Notes: a model not told the origin generated them from the letters alone. Positions 39,578-48,712 are shown, counted from the stretch's first letter. The stretch is 64,000 nucleotides of DNA from Gordonia jacobaea (GCF_001186365.1 NZ_LDTZ01000014.1:496001-560000); one strand, 5' to 3'. Numbers and translations are program-made.

Positions 39578-39859
39578 GCGCGCAAGTTAGCCGCCCGGAG
39601 GTCGCGGAAACCGACGCCGCGGCAGGTTGTGGACAACCCGTCCATTCGTAGTCGTCGGTGGATAACTCGACGCGGCGCACGCGTGGCCTGCGTCCGGTGG
39701 CGACGCGCCGCCTGACCAGCACGAGTGGTGCCACAGCCGGTCGTCGGGGAGAATGGACGACGGTGTGCCGGGAAGTCTGGTCGGCAACCCGGACCTCGAT
39801 CCGGGTTTGTATTCGACCCATCTCGGCCTTGGCGCCGGGATCGCCCGACAGGATCATTT

Positions 39860-41113
39860 ATGCCCGCAGAGAGCTCGTTCGACGGGCGCCCACCCGCCCG
39901 TGAGCGCTTGCGCCGCTATCTCTCCCTCGACACCACCAGTGGCATGCTGCTGCTCGTCAGCGCGGCCGTGGCGGTCATCCTGGCGAATTCGCCGTGGCGA
40001 GAGGCCTATCACGAGATTCTGGCCTACGAGATCGGTCCGGAGTCGTTGCACCTGCACCTGTCGCTGAGTGAGTGGGCGGCCGACGGTCTGCTCGCAATCT
40101 TCTTCTTCGTCGTCGGCGTCGAACTGAAGCAGGAGTTCGTTGCCGGAAGCCTGCGCGATATGCGTCTGGCAGGTGTGCCGATCGCCGCTGCTGTGGCCGG
40201 AATGGTCGTTCCCGCACTGTGTTACGTGGCAGTCGTCGGAACGCTCGACCCAGAAGCGTTGCGCGGCTGGGCAATTCCAACCGCCACCGACATCGCGTTC
40301 GCGCTCGCCGTCCTGGCGATCTTCGGACGTGGTCTGCCGCTGGCGTTGCGGACGTTTCTGCTCACCCTCGCGGTTGTCGACGACCTCCTCGGCATCACCG
40401 TGATCGCAGTGTTCTACACGGACTCCATCAACTTCGTGATGCTCGGCTGCGCACTGTTGGCCATCGCGGTGTTCGGGGTCGTCGTCCGTCTGTCACGCGC
40501 GTACCGGTGGTTGTTGTTGCCACTGGCGCTGATCGCTTGGGGCTGCATGCACGCCTCCGGTGTGCACTCGACGGTCGCGGGTGTCTTGCTGGGCCTCGTC
40601 GTTCCGGCATTGACGATCCGCGGTGAAGAGCTTCCGCGTACCGAACAGCTCGACGAGGCGGTTCGTCCCTGGTCGTCGGCGGTGGCCCTGCCGCTATTCG
40701 CCCTCGCCGCAGCCGGCGTCTCGCTGGTGGGAGCCGACGAACCGCTGCTCCAGCCGGTCTCGATAGGGATTGTGCTGGGGTTGTGCGTCGGCAAGGTGGT
40801 CGGTGTACTCGGAGCCACCGCGCTCATGACCCGGTTCACGCCGCTACGGCTTCCCGATGCGATCGGTATGCGCGACCTCATCCCGGTGGGGATGCTCACC
40901 GGGATCGGCTTCACGGTCGCGCTGCTGATCGCCGAGCTCTCCTTCGAAGAGGGCCAGCACGCCGCGCCGGCGAAAGGGGCAATACTCGCCGGATCGGTGA
41001 TCGCGGCGTGCGCCGCCGCAGTCCTGCTGCGCTGGAATGCGCGCAAAGCACGCGATCCGGACATGAATCGCGACGGCGTCGTCGACTCCGATCTCGACGT
41101 CATCGGCGGTTGA
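39860..41113 (+). CDS. nhaA: Na+/H+ antiporter NhaA
   Basis: About 417 residues from ATG 39860. Eleven to twelve helices; family segments LAIFFFVVGVELKQEF, IPTATDIAFALAVLAIFG with the Asp of the discontinuous helix, the paired ion-site Asp residues in LTLAVVDDLLGI, and GMLTGIGFTVALLIAELSF near the end. It exchanges internal Na+ or Li+ for protons. In-frame codons upstream were rejected because no SD or conservation supports them. The 282-bp gap before it shows no gene. Confidence 0.93.
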   Translation: MPAESSFDGRPPARERLRRYLSLDTTSGMLLLVSAAVAVILANSPWREAYHEILAYEIGPESLHLHLSLSEWAADGLLAIFFFVVGVELKQEFVAGSLRDMRLAGVPIAAAVAGMVVPALCYVAVVGTLDPEALRGWAIPTATDIAFALAVLAIFGRGLPLALRTFLLTLAVVDDLLGITVIAVFYTDSINFVMLGCALLAIAVFGVVVRLSRAYRWLLLPLALIAWGCMHASGVHSTVAGVLLGLVVPALTIRGEELPRTEQLDEAVRPWSSAVALPLFALAAAGVSLVGADEPLLQPVSIGIVLGLCVGKVVGVLGATALMTRFTPLRLPDAIGMRDLIPVGMLTGIGFTVALLIAELSFEEGQHAAPAKGAILAGSVIAACAAAVLLRWNARKARDPDMNRDGVVDSDLDVIGG

Positions 41114-41146
41114 GCGGACCCGTCGCGGAACGGGGAGGCGTCCGGT

Positions 41147-41173
41147 TTGGCACTCGGAATGTAGGAGTGCCAG
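41147..41173 (+). promoter_or_regulatory. CIRCE element (HrcA operator)
   Basis: TTGGCACTC–N9–GAGTGCCAG: 9-bp arms with one mismatch and exactly the 9-nt spacer of CIRCE (consensus TTAGCACTC-N9-GAGTGCTAA). It lies 48 nt before the FmdB/Ruc gene; a TAGAAT -10-like hexamer follows at 41181–41186. HrcA-controlled heat induction is expected. Confidence 0.85.
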
Positions 41174-41220
41174 AGTTGGTTAGAATCAGTGGCGAATCAC
41201 TCAAGTCTTCGGAGGTACCG

Positions 41221-41565
41221 GTGCCCACTTACTCGTATGCGTGCACGGAGTGCGACAACAAGTTCGACATTGTTCAGTCGTTCTCCGATGACTCGTTGAC
41301 CGAATGCCCGCAGTGCTCAGGGCGTCTGCGCAAGCTCTTCAACTCGGTCGGCATCGTGTTCAAGGGCAGCGGCTTCTATCGCACCGACTCCCGCTCGGGC
41401 TCGTCGAGCTCCGAAACGGCGTCGTCGAGCAGCAAGTCCGACGGCGGTTCGTCGTCGGAGAGTTCGTCGAGCAGCTCGTCGTCGGACAGTTCGTCGTCGA
41501 GTAGCAGCAGTTCGAGTACGTCGTCGAAGAGCGAGTCGAAGAGCAGCGCCGCTGCGTCTTCGTGA
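41221..41565 (+). CDS. FmdB-type zinc-ribbon chaperone with Ser-rich tail (Ruc-like)
   Basis: 114 residues from a GTG with strong SD (CGGAGGTACCG). The N-terminal ~55 residues form the zinc ribbon (YACTECDNKFD, ECPQCSGRLRKLFN); the rest is an almost pure Ser/Lys/Glu disordered tail. This is the layout of M. tuberculosis Rv0991c (Ruc), a redox-regulated chaperone whose cysteines release zinc on oxidation. The CIRCE site upstream supports a protein-quality-control role. The frame is open upstream through nhaA and that extension was rejected. Confidence 0.87.
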   Translation: MPTYSYACTECDNKFDIVQSFSDDSLTECPQCSGRLRKLFNSVGIVFKGSGFYRTDSRSGSSSSETASSSSKSDGGSSSESSSSSSSSDSSSSSSSSSSTSSKSESKSSAAASS

Positions 41566-41614
41566 TTGCTGCGTCCTCGTGATTGCTGGGCGCCGCTGAT
41601 TCCAGGCTCGGACC

Positions 41615-42193
41615 CTAGCTGAGTTTCCGAAATCCCCCGGCGGGCGTGAGAGCCCACCCGACCGGGACGTCGTAATTGCCCGACGGCAGTGCGTCGACGA
41701 CCTCGTCGTCGTAGACGACGGCGACGAGCTCAGCAGAGCTTCCGATGAGTGTTCGGTCGTAGTAGCCCGCGCCGCGGCCCAGACGAACACCCGTCTTGTC
41801 GACCGCGAGAGCGGGCACAAGCACCACCGACGCCGCGTGTACGGCGTCGACGCCGAGTCGTTCGCCCGACGGCTCGAGCAGTCCCCAGCGTCCGGGTTGC
41901 AGGGTGGTCGCGCCGTCGTAGCGGACCCAGTCCAGGGGGGCGGGGTCGCCGTCGGGGACGATCGGGACCAAGACGCTCACCCCACGATCGATGAGGGCAT
42001 CGAGCATCGCCGGTGATCCCGGCTCGGTCCCGACCGGGACGTAGGCGGCGACGGTGACGTCGTATTCGAGTCGGAACGGCGCGGCGTAGATCCAATCGGC
42101 GAGGTCGCCCGCGGCTTGTTCGCGCGCGAACGGCGACATGTCTCGTCGCTTTGCCGCTATCTCCTCGCGCAACTGATTCTTGAGGGTGGGCAC
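41615..42193 (-). CDS. 5-formyltetrahydrofolate cyclo-ligase
   Basis: 192 residues from a GTG preceded by GGCGGAGGTCGCG; an ATG 42 nt upstream is possible but has a weaker SD. Seen: REEIAAKRRDMS with the N-terminal Arg/Lys, PVGTEPGSPAML, and the nucleotide loop RLGRGAGYYDRTL near 150. It converts 5-formyl-THF to 5,10-methenyl-THF with ATP, recycling folate. Rv0992c-like, divergent from galU as in mycobacteria. Confidence 0.9.
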   Translation of the reverse strand: MPTLKNQLREEIAAKRRDMSPFAREQAAGDLADWIYAAPFRLEYDVTVAAYVPVGTEPGSPAMLDALIDRGVSVLVPIVPDGDPAPLDWVRYDGATTLQPGRWGLLEPSGERLGVDAVHAASVVLVPALAVDKTGVRLGRGAGYYDRTLIGSSAELVAVVYDDEVVDALPSGNYDVPVGWALTPAGGFRKLS

Positions 42194-42365
42194 CGCGACC
42201 TCCGCCTTTCTGCGTACCTGCACTCGCCCCGACATACACTCGTCCCGATCCGCACTCGCACTGTAGCGCTCGAAAGTGACGTATAACGCACGCTCGCGTC
42301 CGTCAGTCGGGTGATCCGCAACTCTTCACAAGGACGCCGTCAGACTCCGACATTAGGGTGTCGGT

Positions 42366-43322
42366 ATGACGTCCAGCGTGAGCAAGGCGAGCACCGACGA
42401 ATTCAGCGAGTACTCGTCTGTACCGAACACCCCGCCTATCCCGCGAACCGCGGTCGTGCCCGCGGCAGGCTTGGGAACGAGATTCCTGCCCGCGACCAAG
42501 ACCGTCCCCAAAGAGCTGCTGCCCGTCGTCGACACACCCGGCATCGAGCTCGTGGCAGAAGAGGCGAAGTCGGCAGGCGCTGAGCGTCTCCTGATCATCA
42601 CGTCGCCGGGCAAAGACGGAGTCGTCGCGCACTTCGTCGAAGACCTTGTCCTCGAGAACACGCTGGCCACACGGGGCAAGGCCGCGATGCTTGCCAAGGT
42701 GCGCAAGGCACCGTCGTTGCTGGAGGTCGCGTCGGTCATCCAGGAGAAGCCCCTCGGGCTCGGGCATGCGGTCGGGTGCGTCGAGCCGTATCTCGACGAC
42801 GACGAAGACGCCATCGCGGTACTGCTTCCCGACGATCTCGTCCTGCCGGGCGGCGTTCTCGAGGTGATGGCCCGCACGCGTCAGCGTCGCGGTGGTTCGG
42901 TGCTGTGCGCGATCGAGGTGCCGGAAGACCGGATCAGCGCCTACGGCGTCTTCGATGTCGAGACGTTGCCCGACGCCAACAACCCCAATGTGATGAAGCT
43001 CAAAGGCATGGTCGAGAAGCCGGAGCCGAAAGACGCCCCGTCGAATCTCGCGGCCGCCGGACGCTACATCCTCGACCGCAAGATCTTCGACGCTCTGCGC
43101 CGCATCAAGCCGGGTGCAGGCGGCGAGTTGCAGCTCACCGATGCCATCGCGCTACTGATCGAAGAGGGCGAACCGGTGCACGTCGTCGTACACAAGGGCA
43201 CCCGACACGACCTGGGCAACCCCGGTGGCTACCTGAAAGCGGCTGTCGATTTCGCTCTCGACCGCGACGACTACGGACCCGACCTGCGCGAATGGCTCGT
43301 GGGCCGACTGTCGGTGGACTGA
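42366..43322 (+). CDS. galU: UTP–glucose-1-phosphate uridylyltransferase
   Basis: 318 residues. The nucleotide-binding signature is AAGLGTRFLPATKTVPKELL, followed by EKPLGLGHAVGC, VLLPDDLVL and the sugar-binding VEKPEPKDAPS–GRYILDRKIF. It makes UDP-glucose for polysaccharides, trehalose and envelope glycans. The first ~28 residues precede the Rossmann fold and are Ser/Glu-rich. Divergent from the cyclo-ligase gene. Confidence 0.95.
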   Translation: MTSSVSKASTDEFSEYSSVPNTPPIPRTAVVPAAGLGTRFLPATKTVPKELLPVVDTPGIELVAEEAKSAGAERLLIITSPGKDGVVAHFVEDLVLENTLATRGKAAMLAKVRKAPSLLEVASVIQEKPLGLGHAVGCVEPYLDDDEDAIAVLLPDDLVLPGGVLEVMARTRQRRGGSVLCAIEVPEDRISAYGVFDVETLPDANNPNVMKLKGMVEKPEPKDAPSNLAAAGRYILDRKIFDALRRIKPGAGGELQLTDAIALLIEEGEPVHVVVHKGTRHDLGNPGGYLKAAVDFALDRDDYGPDLREWLVGRLSVD

Positions 43323-43448
43323 ACGGCTGCGCGTTCGACTCGACTTCGCAGTCCGACTCGACGTTGCCTCAGCGCGCCTGCGTCGCAGACGCGGGCACGG
43401 CCACTAACGTCATTGCCTGACGTGTGTCCGGCGAGGCGATGAGGTGAG

Positions 43449-44762
43449 ATGCGGTCCGTCGAAGATCATCTGACGCTGGTGACCGCTGCGGCGGTGGCTC
43501 CGCGGCCGGTACGGGTGGCAATTTCCGAGGCGCAGGGTTTGATGTGCGCCGAGGAGGTCGTCACCGAGCGACCAATGCCCGGTTTCGACCAGGCCGCGAT
43601 CGACGGCTACGCCGTGCGGGCAGTCGACGTTGCGCTCGCCGGAGCGTCGGCACCGAGCGATCCCGACGAGTTCGAGGAATTCGACGCCGGCGGTGCCGAA
43701 TTGGTCGATCTCGAGCCCGGTGAGCCGATGATCGTGTCTCTTCCCGTGGTCGGCGAGGTTGCGCCGGGTGCGCGTACCCCGACCAGGCTTCAGCCGCGGC
43801 AGGCGGTACGTGTCGAGACGGGCGCCCCGATGCCGACGCTCGCCGACGCCGTGGTGCCCCTCCGCTGGACCGACGGCGGCGATCAGAAGGTCAAAGTCGG
43901 GCACGGCGTCGACAGTGGTGATTACGTTCGACGAGTCGGCGACGACGTACAGCCCGGCGATGTCGCGGTTCGTGCCGGATCGATCATCGGCCCGGCGCAG
44001 GTCGGGTTGCTCGCCGCGGTCGGTCAGTCGCGTGTGCTGGTTCATCCCAAACCGCGGCTCTCGGTGATCTCGGTGGGCAGCGAACTCGTCGACATCGACC
44101 GCACTCCTGGGCCCGGCCAGATCTACGACGTGAACAGCTACTCGCTCGCCGCCGCCGCACGTGATGCTGGTGCGGACGTGAACAGGGTCGGACTCGCCGA
44201 GCGCGAGTCGTCGCGGCTGCGTGAAGTGGTTGAGGCGCAACTCATTCGATCCGAGATCGTCGTGATCTGCGGAGCGGTGGGTGGAACGGCGTCGCGGGCG
44301 ATCGCCGACGCACTGGCCGACCTCGGCGACCTCGAGATCGCTCGGGTCGCGATGCATCCGGGCTCGGTGCAGGGCTTCGGCCGACTCGGCCGCGACGAGG
44401 TGCCGACGTTCCTGTTGCCGGCCAATCCGGTGAGCGCGCTCGTGACCTTCGAGGTCATGGTGCGACCGTTGATCCGGATCGCGCTGGGCAAGCGGCAGCC
44501 GATGCGACGGGTGATCACCGCACGGACGATCGGGCCGATCGTGTCCGTCGCGGGCCGCAAGGGATATCTGCGTGGCCAGTTGATGCGCGACGAGAAGTCG
44601 GGGGAGTACCTGGTGCAGGTGCTCGGGGCGTCGCCGACCGGATCGTCGCATCTGCTGGCAGAGCTCGCCGACGCGAACTGCCTGATCATCGTCGAGCCCG
44701 ACGTTGAGGAGTTGGGCACGGGCGACGAGGTCGAGGTCGCGTTCCTCGCTCAGCGCGGATGA
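43449..44762 (+). CDS. glp: Gephyrin-like divisome protein Glp (MoeA paralogue)
   Basis: 437 residues with full MoeA architecture: domain I/II around residues 1–180 (MPGFDQAAIDGYAVR), the MPT-binding domain ~185–330 and a C-terminal barrel. The MoeA catalytic loop GGxSxGxxD appears as CGAVGGTASRAI, lacking the conserved Asp, and the GNP-type loop is LPANPVSALV. Such degenerate copies in Corynebacteriales act as Glp, which binds FtsZ and the membrane receptor GlpR, whose gene lies three genes downstream. A moonlighting molybdotransferase activity cannot be excluded. Confidence 0.82.
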   Translation: MRSVEDHLTLVTAAAVAPRPVRVAISEAQGLMCAEEVVTERPMPGFDQAAIDGYAVRAVDVALAGASAPSDPDEFEEFDAGGAELVDLEPGEPMIVSLPVVGEVAPGARTPTRLQPRQAVRVETGAPMPTLADAVVPLRWTDGGDQKVKVGHGVDSGDYVRRVGDDVQPGDVAVRAGSIIGPAQVGLLAAVGQSRVLVHPKPRLSVISVGSELVDIDRTPGPGQIYDVNSYSLAAAARDAGADVNRVGLAERESSRLREVVEAQLIRSEIVVICGAVGGTASRAIADALADLGDLEIARVAMHPGSVQGFGRLGRDEVPTFLLPANPVSALVTFEVMVRPLIRIALGKRQPMRRVITARTIGPIVSVAGRKGYLRGQLMRDEKSGEYLVQVLGASPTGSSHLLAELADANCLIIVEPDVEELGTGDEVEVAFLAQRG

Positions 44763-44849
44763 GTGCGTTCGGGTTGCGTCGATTCTGTTCGATTGGCGCG
44801 TGTGCGCGAGCCGGTCACACCACGACGTTCACCGAATAGACTCACTGGC

Positions 44850-45512
44850 GTGTTCAGATGGTTGAGCGGTGTTCCGGCCAGTCCCGGGTGGCCGGCGACG
44901 TTGGGACCATTGCTTTCTCGTGGTGGAGCGGTGACCGTGCGTCCGGTGCGGGTTCGTGATGCCAAGAGTTGGAGCGACCTTCGCATCCGCAACCAGAACT
45001 CGCTGCTGCCGTGGGAGCCGACCGGCGTCGGCAGTTGGGCCGACCGGCATCAGCCGGCGTCGTGGCCGCCGCTGTACGCGATCCTCAAATCCGAGGCGAA
45101 GCGCGGCACCATCCTGCCGTTCGTCATCGAACTCGACGGCGCATACGTCGGCCAGCTCACCGTCGGGAACATCCAACGTGGGGCCGTGCGGACCGCATGG
45201 ATCGGGTACTGGATCGACCAGGCGCACTTCGGTCAGGGAATCGCCACTGCCGCAGTCGCTTTGGGCGTCGACCATTGCTTCGGTCCGGTGGGGTTACATC
45301 GCCTCGAGGCCACGGTTCAGCCGTCGAACGGGGCGTCGCAGGCGGTGCTGACCAAACTCGGATTCCGGCATGAAGGTCTCCTCGAACGCTATATGGACGT
45401 CAACAAGCGTTGGCGCGACCACAACCTGTTCGCCCTGACTGCCGAGGAGGTTCCCGAAGGGGCCGTCGAGCGACTGGTGCGATCGGGCCGGGCGAACTTC
45501 TTGCAGGGCTAG
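44850..45512 (+). CDS. rimJ: GNAT acetyltransferase, RimJ-like
   Basis: About 220 residues from GTG 44850 (protein begins FRWLSGVPASPGWPA). GNAT domain with AVTVRPVRVRDAKSWSDLR, the acetyl-CoA loop YWIDQAHFGQGIATAA and C-terminal GVDHCFGPVGLHRLEATVQPSN-like block (LHRLEATV), QAVLTKLGFRHEG. RimJ-type enzymes acetylate protein N-termini such as ribosomal S5. Position after glp matches Rv0995. Confidence 0.87.
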   Translation: MFRWLSGVPASPGWPATLGPLLSRGGAVTVRPVRVRDAKSWSDLRIRNQNSLLPWEPTGVGSWADRHQPASWPPLYAILKSEAKRGTILPFVIELDGAYVGQLTVGNIQRGAVRTAWIGYWIDQAHFGQGIATAAVALGVDHCFGPVGLHRLEATVQPSNGASQAVLTKLGFRHEGLLERYMDVNKRWRDHNLFALTAEEVPEGAVERLVRSGRANFLQG

Positions 45513-45560
45513 TTCTGGTTGTTTGTCTGGGCGACCTGTCCTTCTGCGTAGGGTTGCCGT

Positions 45561-46232
45561 ATGGCTGAGTCATCGCATAGCGCATCGGAGTTGCTCGAGA
45601 TCGTGGTGCGCGGACACGCGCGCGACAGTTACCCGCCCGAGCGCGCGCTGCTCTCGCTCAGCATCGACTTCTCTGGCTCGAACCGCGAAACTGTATACAC
45701 CGACGCGATCGGGGTGCAGGGGCGAATCGTCGAGTCGCTGAACTCACTTGAAGCGCGGGGAGCGGTGTCGACGTGGCACAGCGAGTCGGTGCGCGTCTGG
45801 TCGTATCGACCGGTCGATGCGAAGGGTAAGCCACGAGAACTGCTGTACGTCACGAAGATTCGCGTGACCACCGAGTTCGTCGACTTCGACGAACTCAATT
45901 CGTTCATCGACGAGTGGGCGACGGTCGAGGGGGTCGACGTCGCTGGCGTGCGTTGGGATGTCACGCGTGAGGGGCGAGCCGAGCACGAGAGGGAACTTCG
46001 ACGTCGCGCGGTCGACGACGCGGTGGCGAAGGCGCAGGCCTACGCCGACGCGGTGGGTCGGGGCGAGGTGCGGGCTGTGCAGCTCGCCGACCCGGACATG
46101 CTGTCGAGTGGACCCGAACGGATGGCTCGGGTGACATTCGCGGGCGCGCCCGCTGACGCACCGACGTTGGAGTTGCGGCCCGAGGACATCGACATCGCGG
46201 TCTCGGTGGACGCGCGCTTCGTCGCGAGCTAG
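45561..46232 (+). CDS. SIMPL-domain (DUF541) protein
   Basis: 223 residues without a clear signal peptide. SIMPL features: LLEIVVRGHARDSYPPERAL at the N-terminus, RELLYVTKIRVTTEFVDFDEL in the middle, and the alpha-helical HERELRRRAVDDAVAKAQAYADAVGR. Most members are periplasmic and of unknown function; this one looks cytosolic. Stands alone between rimJ and the sepX/glpR gene. Confidence 0.8.
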   Translation: MAESSHSASELLEIVVRGHARDSYPPERALLSLSIDFSGSNRETVYTDAIGVQGRIVESLNSLEARGAVSTWHSESVRVWSYRPVDAKGKPRELLYVTKIRVTTEFVDFDELNSFIDEWATVEGVDVAGVRWDVTREGRAEHERELRRRAVDDAVAKAQAYADAVGRGEVRAVQLADPDMLSSGPERMARVTFAGAPADAPTLELRPEDIDIAVSVDARFVAS

Positions 46233-46392
46233 CGGCCGGTTGCGAACCCGGGCACCGCGCGAGTCGCTGAGAAAGCCATATGAATCACTCCAATCTGGCG
46301 GGGGCTCGGCGCGTCTGCGCAGTTCGCGCAATGGTCGCACCTAGATTATTGGGTGGTCCGGTGTAACCAGAGTGATTGAAGGGAGAGGTCGA

Positions 46393-47778
46393 ATGCCGAA
46401 CTCCGTGCTGTGGGTCTGCCTCGTCGTGGTGTGGCTCTTCGTCCTCGTTCCCATGGTCATCAAGGGCCGACCTCAGATGCGCAAGTCGACCGAAGCCGCG
46501 CGCATGACGCGCCTCCTTCACCGCGGCGGCACCAAGACCCGCACGTCGACTGCTCGACGCTCGGCGGGCGCACACCCGCACGACCCGTCGTGGACGTCGC
46601 GCCGCTCGTCACGTTCGGCGAGTAGCGCCGCGACATCGCTTCTCGACAAGACCGAGTCCGACGAAGAGGTGTCGACCGAGTCCGGCGCGGACACCGACGA
46701 CGCTCCGACGTCGCAGAAGGCGACCAGCACCAAGCGTGCAACTGGGGCGAAGGTGCAGGCGCCCAAGGCTGATCCGGACGTCGAGGCGGATCTCGACGCT
46801 GATGACCTCGACGCCGACGACGTCGAGTCGGGTGACGACAACGTCACGCTCACAGGCGAACTCGTCGATACTGACGAGACTGAGGCTGACGAGGTCGACG
46901 ACTCCGCGGACGCTTCGGACGTCGTCGACGCCGAGGTCGAGGATGACGAGGCTGAGGGCGCTGAGGCTGAAGATGCTGAGCTTGAGGATGATTCGGACGT
47001 CGAGGACGTCGAGGACGAAGCCGAGTACGACGATCTCGAATACGACGACAACCTCGACGATGAGTACGAGGACGACGAGTACGAGGACGATTACGCCGTA
47101 GAAGACGACAGCTCGGACGACGACTACGACGTTGAAGACGAGTACGAGGACGACGAGTACGACGTCGAGGATGAGTACGACGTAGACGACGTAGACGCAG
47201 AAGACGACTACCTCGACGAGGTCGACGGCTATGAAAACCCGGTGCCGCGCGACAAGCGTTCCGCCGCAGCACAAGCCGAGCCCGCGACCGTCGTCGACCG
47301 CGGACGCACCCGCGATGCACGACGTTCGGGTACGTCATTTGACGAGCGGGACAGGAAGATTCGCTACCGCGAGCGTCAGCGTGTGGCCATCGCGCTGCTG
47401 ACGTTTGTGGTCATCTCGATCGCGCTCGGAGCGTTCCTGGGGCTCATCGGTTGGATCGCTACCGGGATCACCGTCGTGATGCTCTTTGCCTACCTGGCAT
47501 ACCTGCGTAGTGCGGTCCGCAACGAGCAGCGGCTACGCGCGCAGCGGGCAGCCCGTGTGGCGCGGCAGCGTCGGCAGGACGAGGAGCGTCGACGTCGCGA
47601 GATGGCTGCGCCGCAGTTCGTCCCGGTGGTCGAGCCCGCGCCTCAGATGCGCAGGCCCGGCGGAGCCGTCGTCGTCGAAATCGACGACGAGGACCCGATT
47701 TTCGATCACATCCCGCCGTTCCAGCGGCGTCGTGTCATGCGTGAGGACGAGGACTTCCGTCGGGCTGCTGCTGGCTGA
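46393..47778 (+). CDS. sepX: Divisome membrane protein SepX/GlpR
   Basis: 461 residues from ATG 46393 (SD GGGAGAGG). N-terminal membrane anchor PNSVLWVCLVVVWLFVLVPM, then basic and highly acidic linkers; ~170–285 is a long run of Asp/Glu/Val/Tyr repeats (DEYEDDEYEDDY-type). Two central helices near 340–380 (VAIALLTFVVISIALGAFLG and WIATGITVVMLFAYLAYL) and a conserved C-terminus DHIPPFQRRRVMREDEDFRRAA. In Corynebacterium the orthologue is the membrane receptor of Glp; in Streptomyces SepX aids division. Rv0996-like by position. Confidence 0.85.
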   Translation: MPNSVLWVCLVVVWLFVLVPMVIKGRPQMRKSTEAARMTRLLHRGGTKTRTSTARRSAGAHPHDPSWTSRRSSRSASSAATSLLDKTESDEEVSTESGADTDDAPTSQKATSTKRATGAKVQAPKADPDVEADLDADDLDADDVESGDDNVTLTGELVDTDETEADEVDDSADASDVVDAEVEDDEAEGAEAEDAELEDDSDVEDVEDEAEYDDLEYDDNLDDEYEDDEYEDDYAVEDDSSDDDYDVEDEYEDDEYDVEDEYDVDDVDAEDDYLDEVDGYENPVPRDKRSAAAQAEPATVVDRGRTRDARRSGTSFDERDRKIRYRERQRVAIALLTFVVISIALGAFLGLIGWIATGITVVMLFAYLAYLRSAVRNEQRLRAQRAARVARQRRQDEERRRREMAAPQFVPVVEPAPQMRRPGGAVVVEIDDEDPIFDHIPPFQRRRVMREDEDFRRAAAG

Positions 47779-48508
47779 CGGTGATTGCCTCCGGGTGGTT
47801 TTTGATCCACTTGCTTGCGTCCGTGACAGCGTGGCAAAGCGCAACGCGCTCACCGACATACGTCACCGGAGCACCGACAACCGGTATGTAGCCGAGCATT
47901 CCGAGGAGCTTGGGCGGGCCGGGTCGACGATCGAGTTCGTCGTTGACCTTGCGCAGGATCTGAGCCACCTCCCAGAGCCCACCGATCACCGACCATCCGC
48001 GACGCTTCTTTCCTGACGACGTGTCGTCGAAAGGATCGGTGTTCGACGCGGCGTCGGAACTCAGTTCTCGATCGCTGAGTACCGAAGCAAGCAGTCGCAC
48101 TTGATCATTGCGATCGGTGACCCCGTACTCGCGTGCGATGGCGACGAGCACGATGGCCTGATTGGCGTAGCCGAGCGCGCTGGTGAGCGGCAGAGCTTTG
48201 GCCCATGCGCCGAAGACGCCGGGGTAGGAGACGGCAATCGTGTTGAGCGCGCCGATGCGATTGACCCACCACTTGCCGCGCTCTTTGATCGACAGCTCCG
48301 ACCAGCCATGCGTGCCCGGCCAATCGGCCACGTCGAACCCGTGGGCGACGACGTGTCGGAGCTTGTCGAGGCGAGAACGATCCTCGGAGTCGTCGTCGAA
48401 TGTGCTTGCCTTGATCCCCAGCGGATCCGACGACGCGAGTGCGTCGAGGATCGGGTTGATGATGGCGACCGCGCGGTCGAGGGCGGTTGCGAGCTCTTTA
48501 TCGGACAT
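47735..48508 (-). CDS. Hypothetical protein
   Basis: About 257 residues starting MSDKELATALDRAVAIINP; an upstream ATG at 48562 adds 18 Ser/Thr/Arg-rich residues with less support. Largely helical, with a hydrophobic C-terminal segment (LLGMLGYIPVVGAPVTYVGE) that could be one membrane hairpin. I recognise no family. Its last 44 nt are antisense to the sepX 3' end, so the genes overlap tail to tail. Confidence 0.7.
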   Translation of the reverse strand: MSDKELATALDRAVAIINPILDALASSDPLGIKASTFDDDSEDRSRLDKLRHVVAHGFDVADWPGTHGWSELSIKERGKWWVNRIGALNTIAVSYPGVFGAWAKALPLTSALGYANQAIVLVAIAREYGVTDRNDQVRLLASVLSDRELSSDAASNTDPFDDTSSGKKRRGWSVIGGLWEVAQILRKVNDELDRRPGPPKLLGMLGYIPVVGAPVTYVGERVALCHAVTDASKWIKNHPEAITVSQQQPDGSPRPHA

Positions 48509-48636
48509 TGTGGCCACGTGCCGAGAGTATCGGAGCGGCGTCGACGTCCGGCTTGTCGCCACGACGACGAGGCGTTTGTGATCACGCGCGAGATGGCTGC
48601 TAGAGTGACCTACGGCTGATCACGCAGTGGTCACCC

Positions 48637-48712
48637 GGGGCTATGGCGCAGTTGGTAGCGCGACTCGTTCGCATCGAGTAGGTCGGGAGTTCGATTCTCC
48701 CTAGCTCCACCA
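48637..48712 (+). tRNA. tRNA-Ala (anticodon CGC)
   Basis: 76 nt with a complete cloverleaf: acceptor GGGGCTA/TAGCTCC (one G-U), D-arm GCGC-AGTTGGTA-GCGC, anticodon stem ACTCG/CGAGT with loop TTCGCAT, T-arm GGGAG-TTCGATT-CTCCC, discriminator A and encoded CCA at 48710–48712. It is the insertion site of the downstream element, and its 3' half lies within the repeated attL core. Confidence 0.97.
48664..48710 (+). other. attL: 47-bp core within tRNA-Ala
   Basis: Identical over 47 bp to 62815–62861, running from the anticodon stem (CTCGTTCGCATC) to the first base after the discriminator (GCTCCAC). Flanking bases differ at both ends. Position next to an integrase gene identifies it as the left attachment site. 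Confidence 0.95.

Noticed and set aside
40783..41220. Upstream extension of the FmdB/Ruc frame
   Set aside because: It is antisense-free but overlaps nhaA out of frame and the CIRCE site; the GTG at 41221 has the strong SD.
46518..47051. Ser-rich minus-strand frame antisense to sepX
   Set aside because: Mirror image of the Asp/Glu repeat codons of sepX; no independent coding signal.
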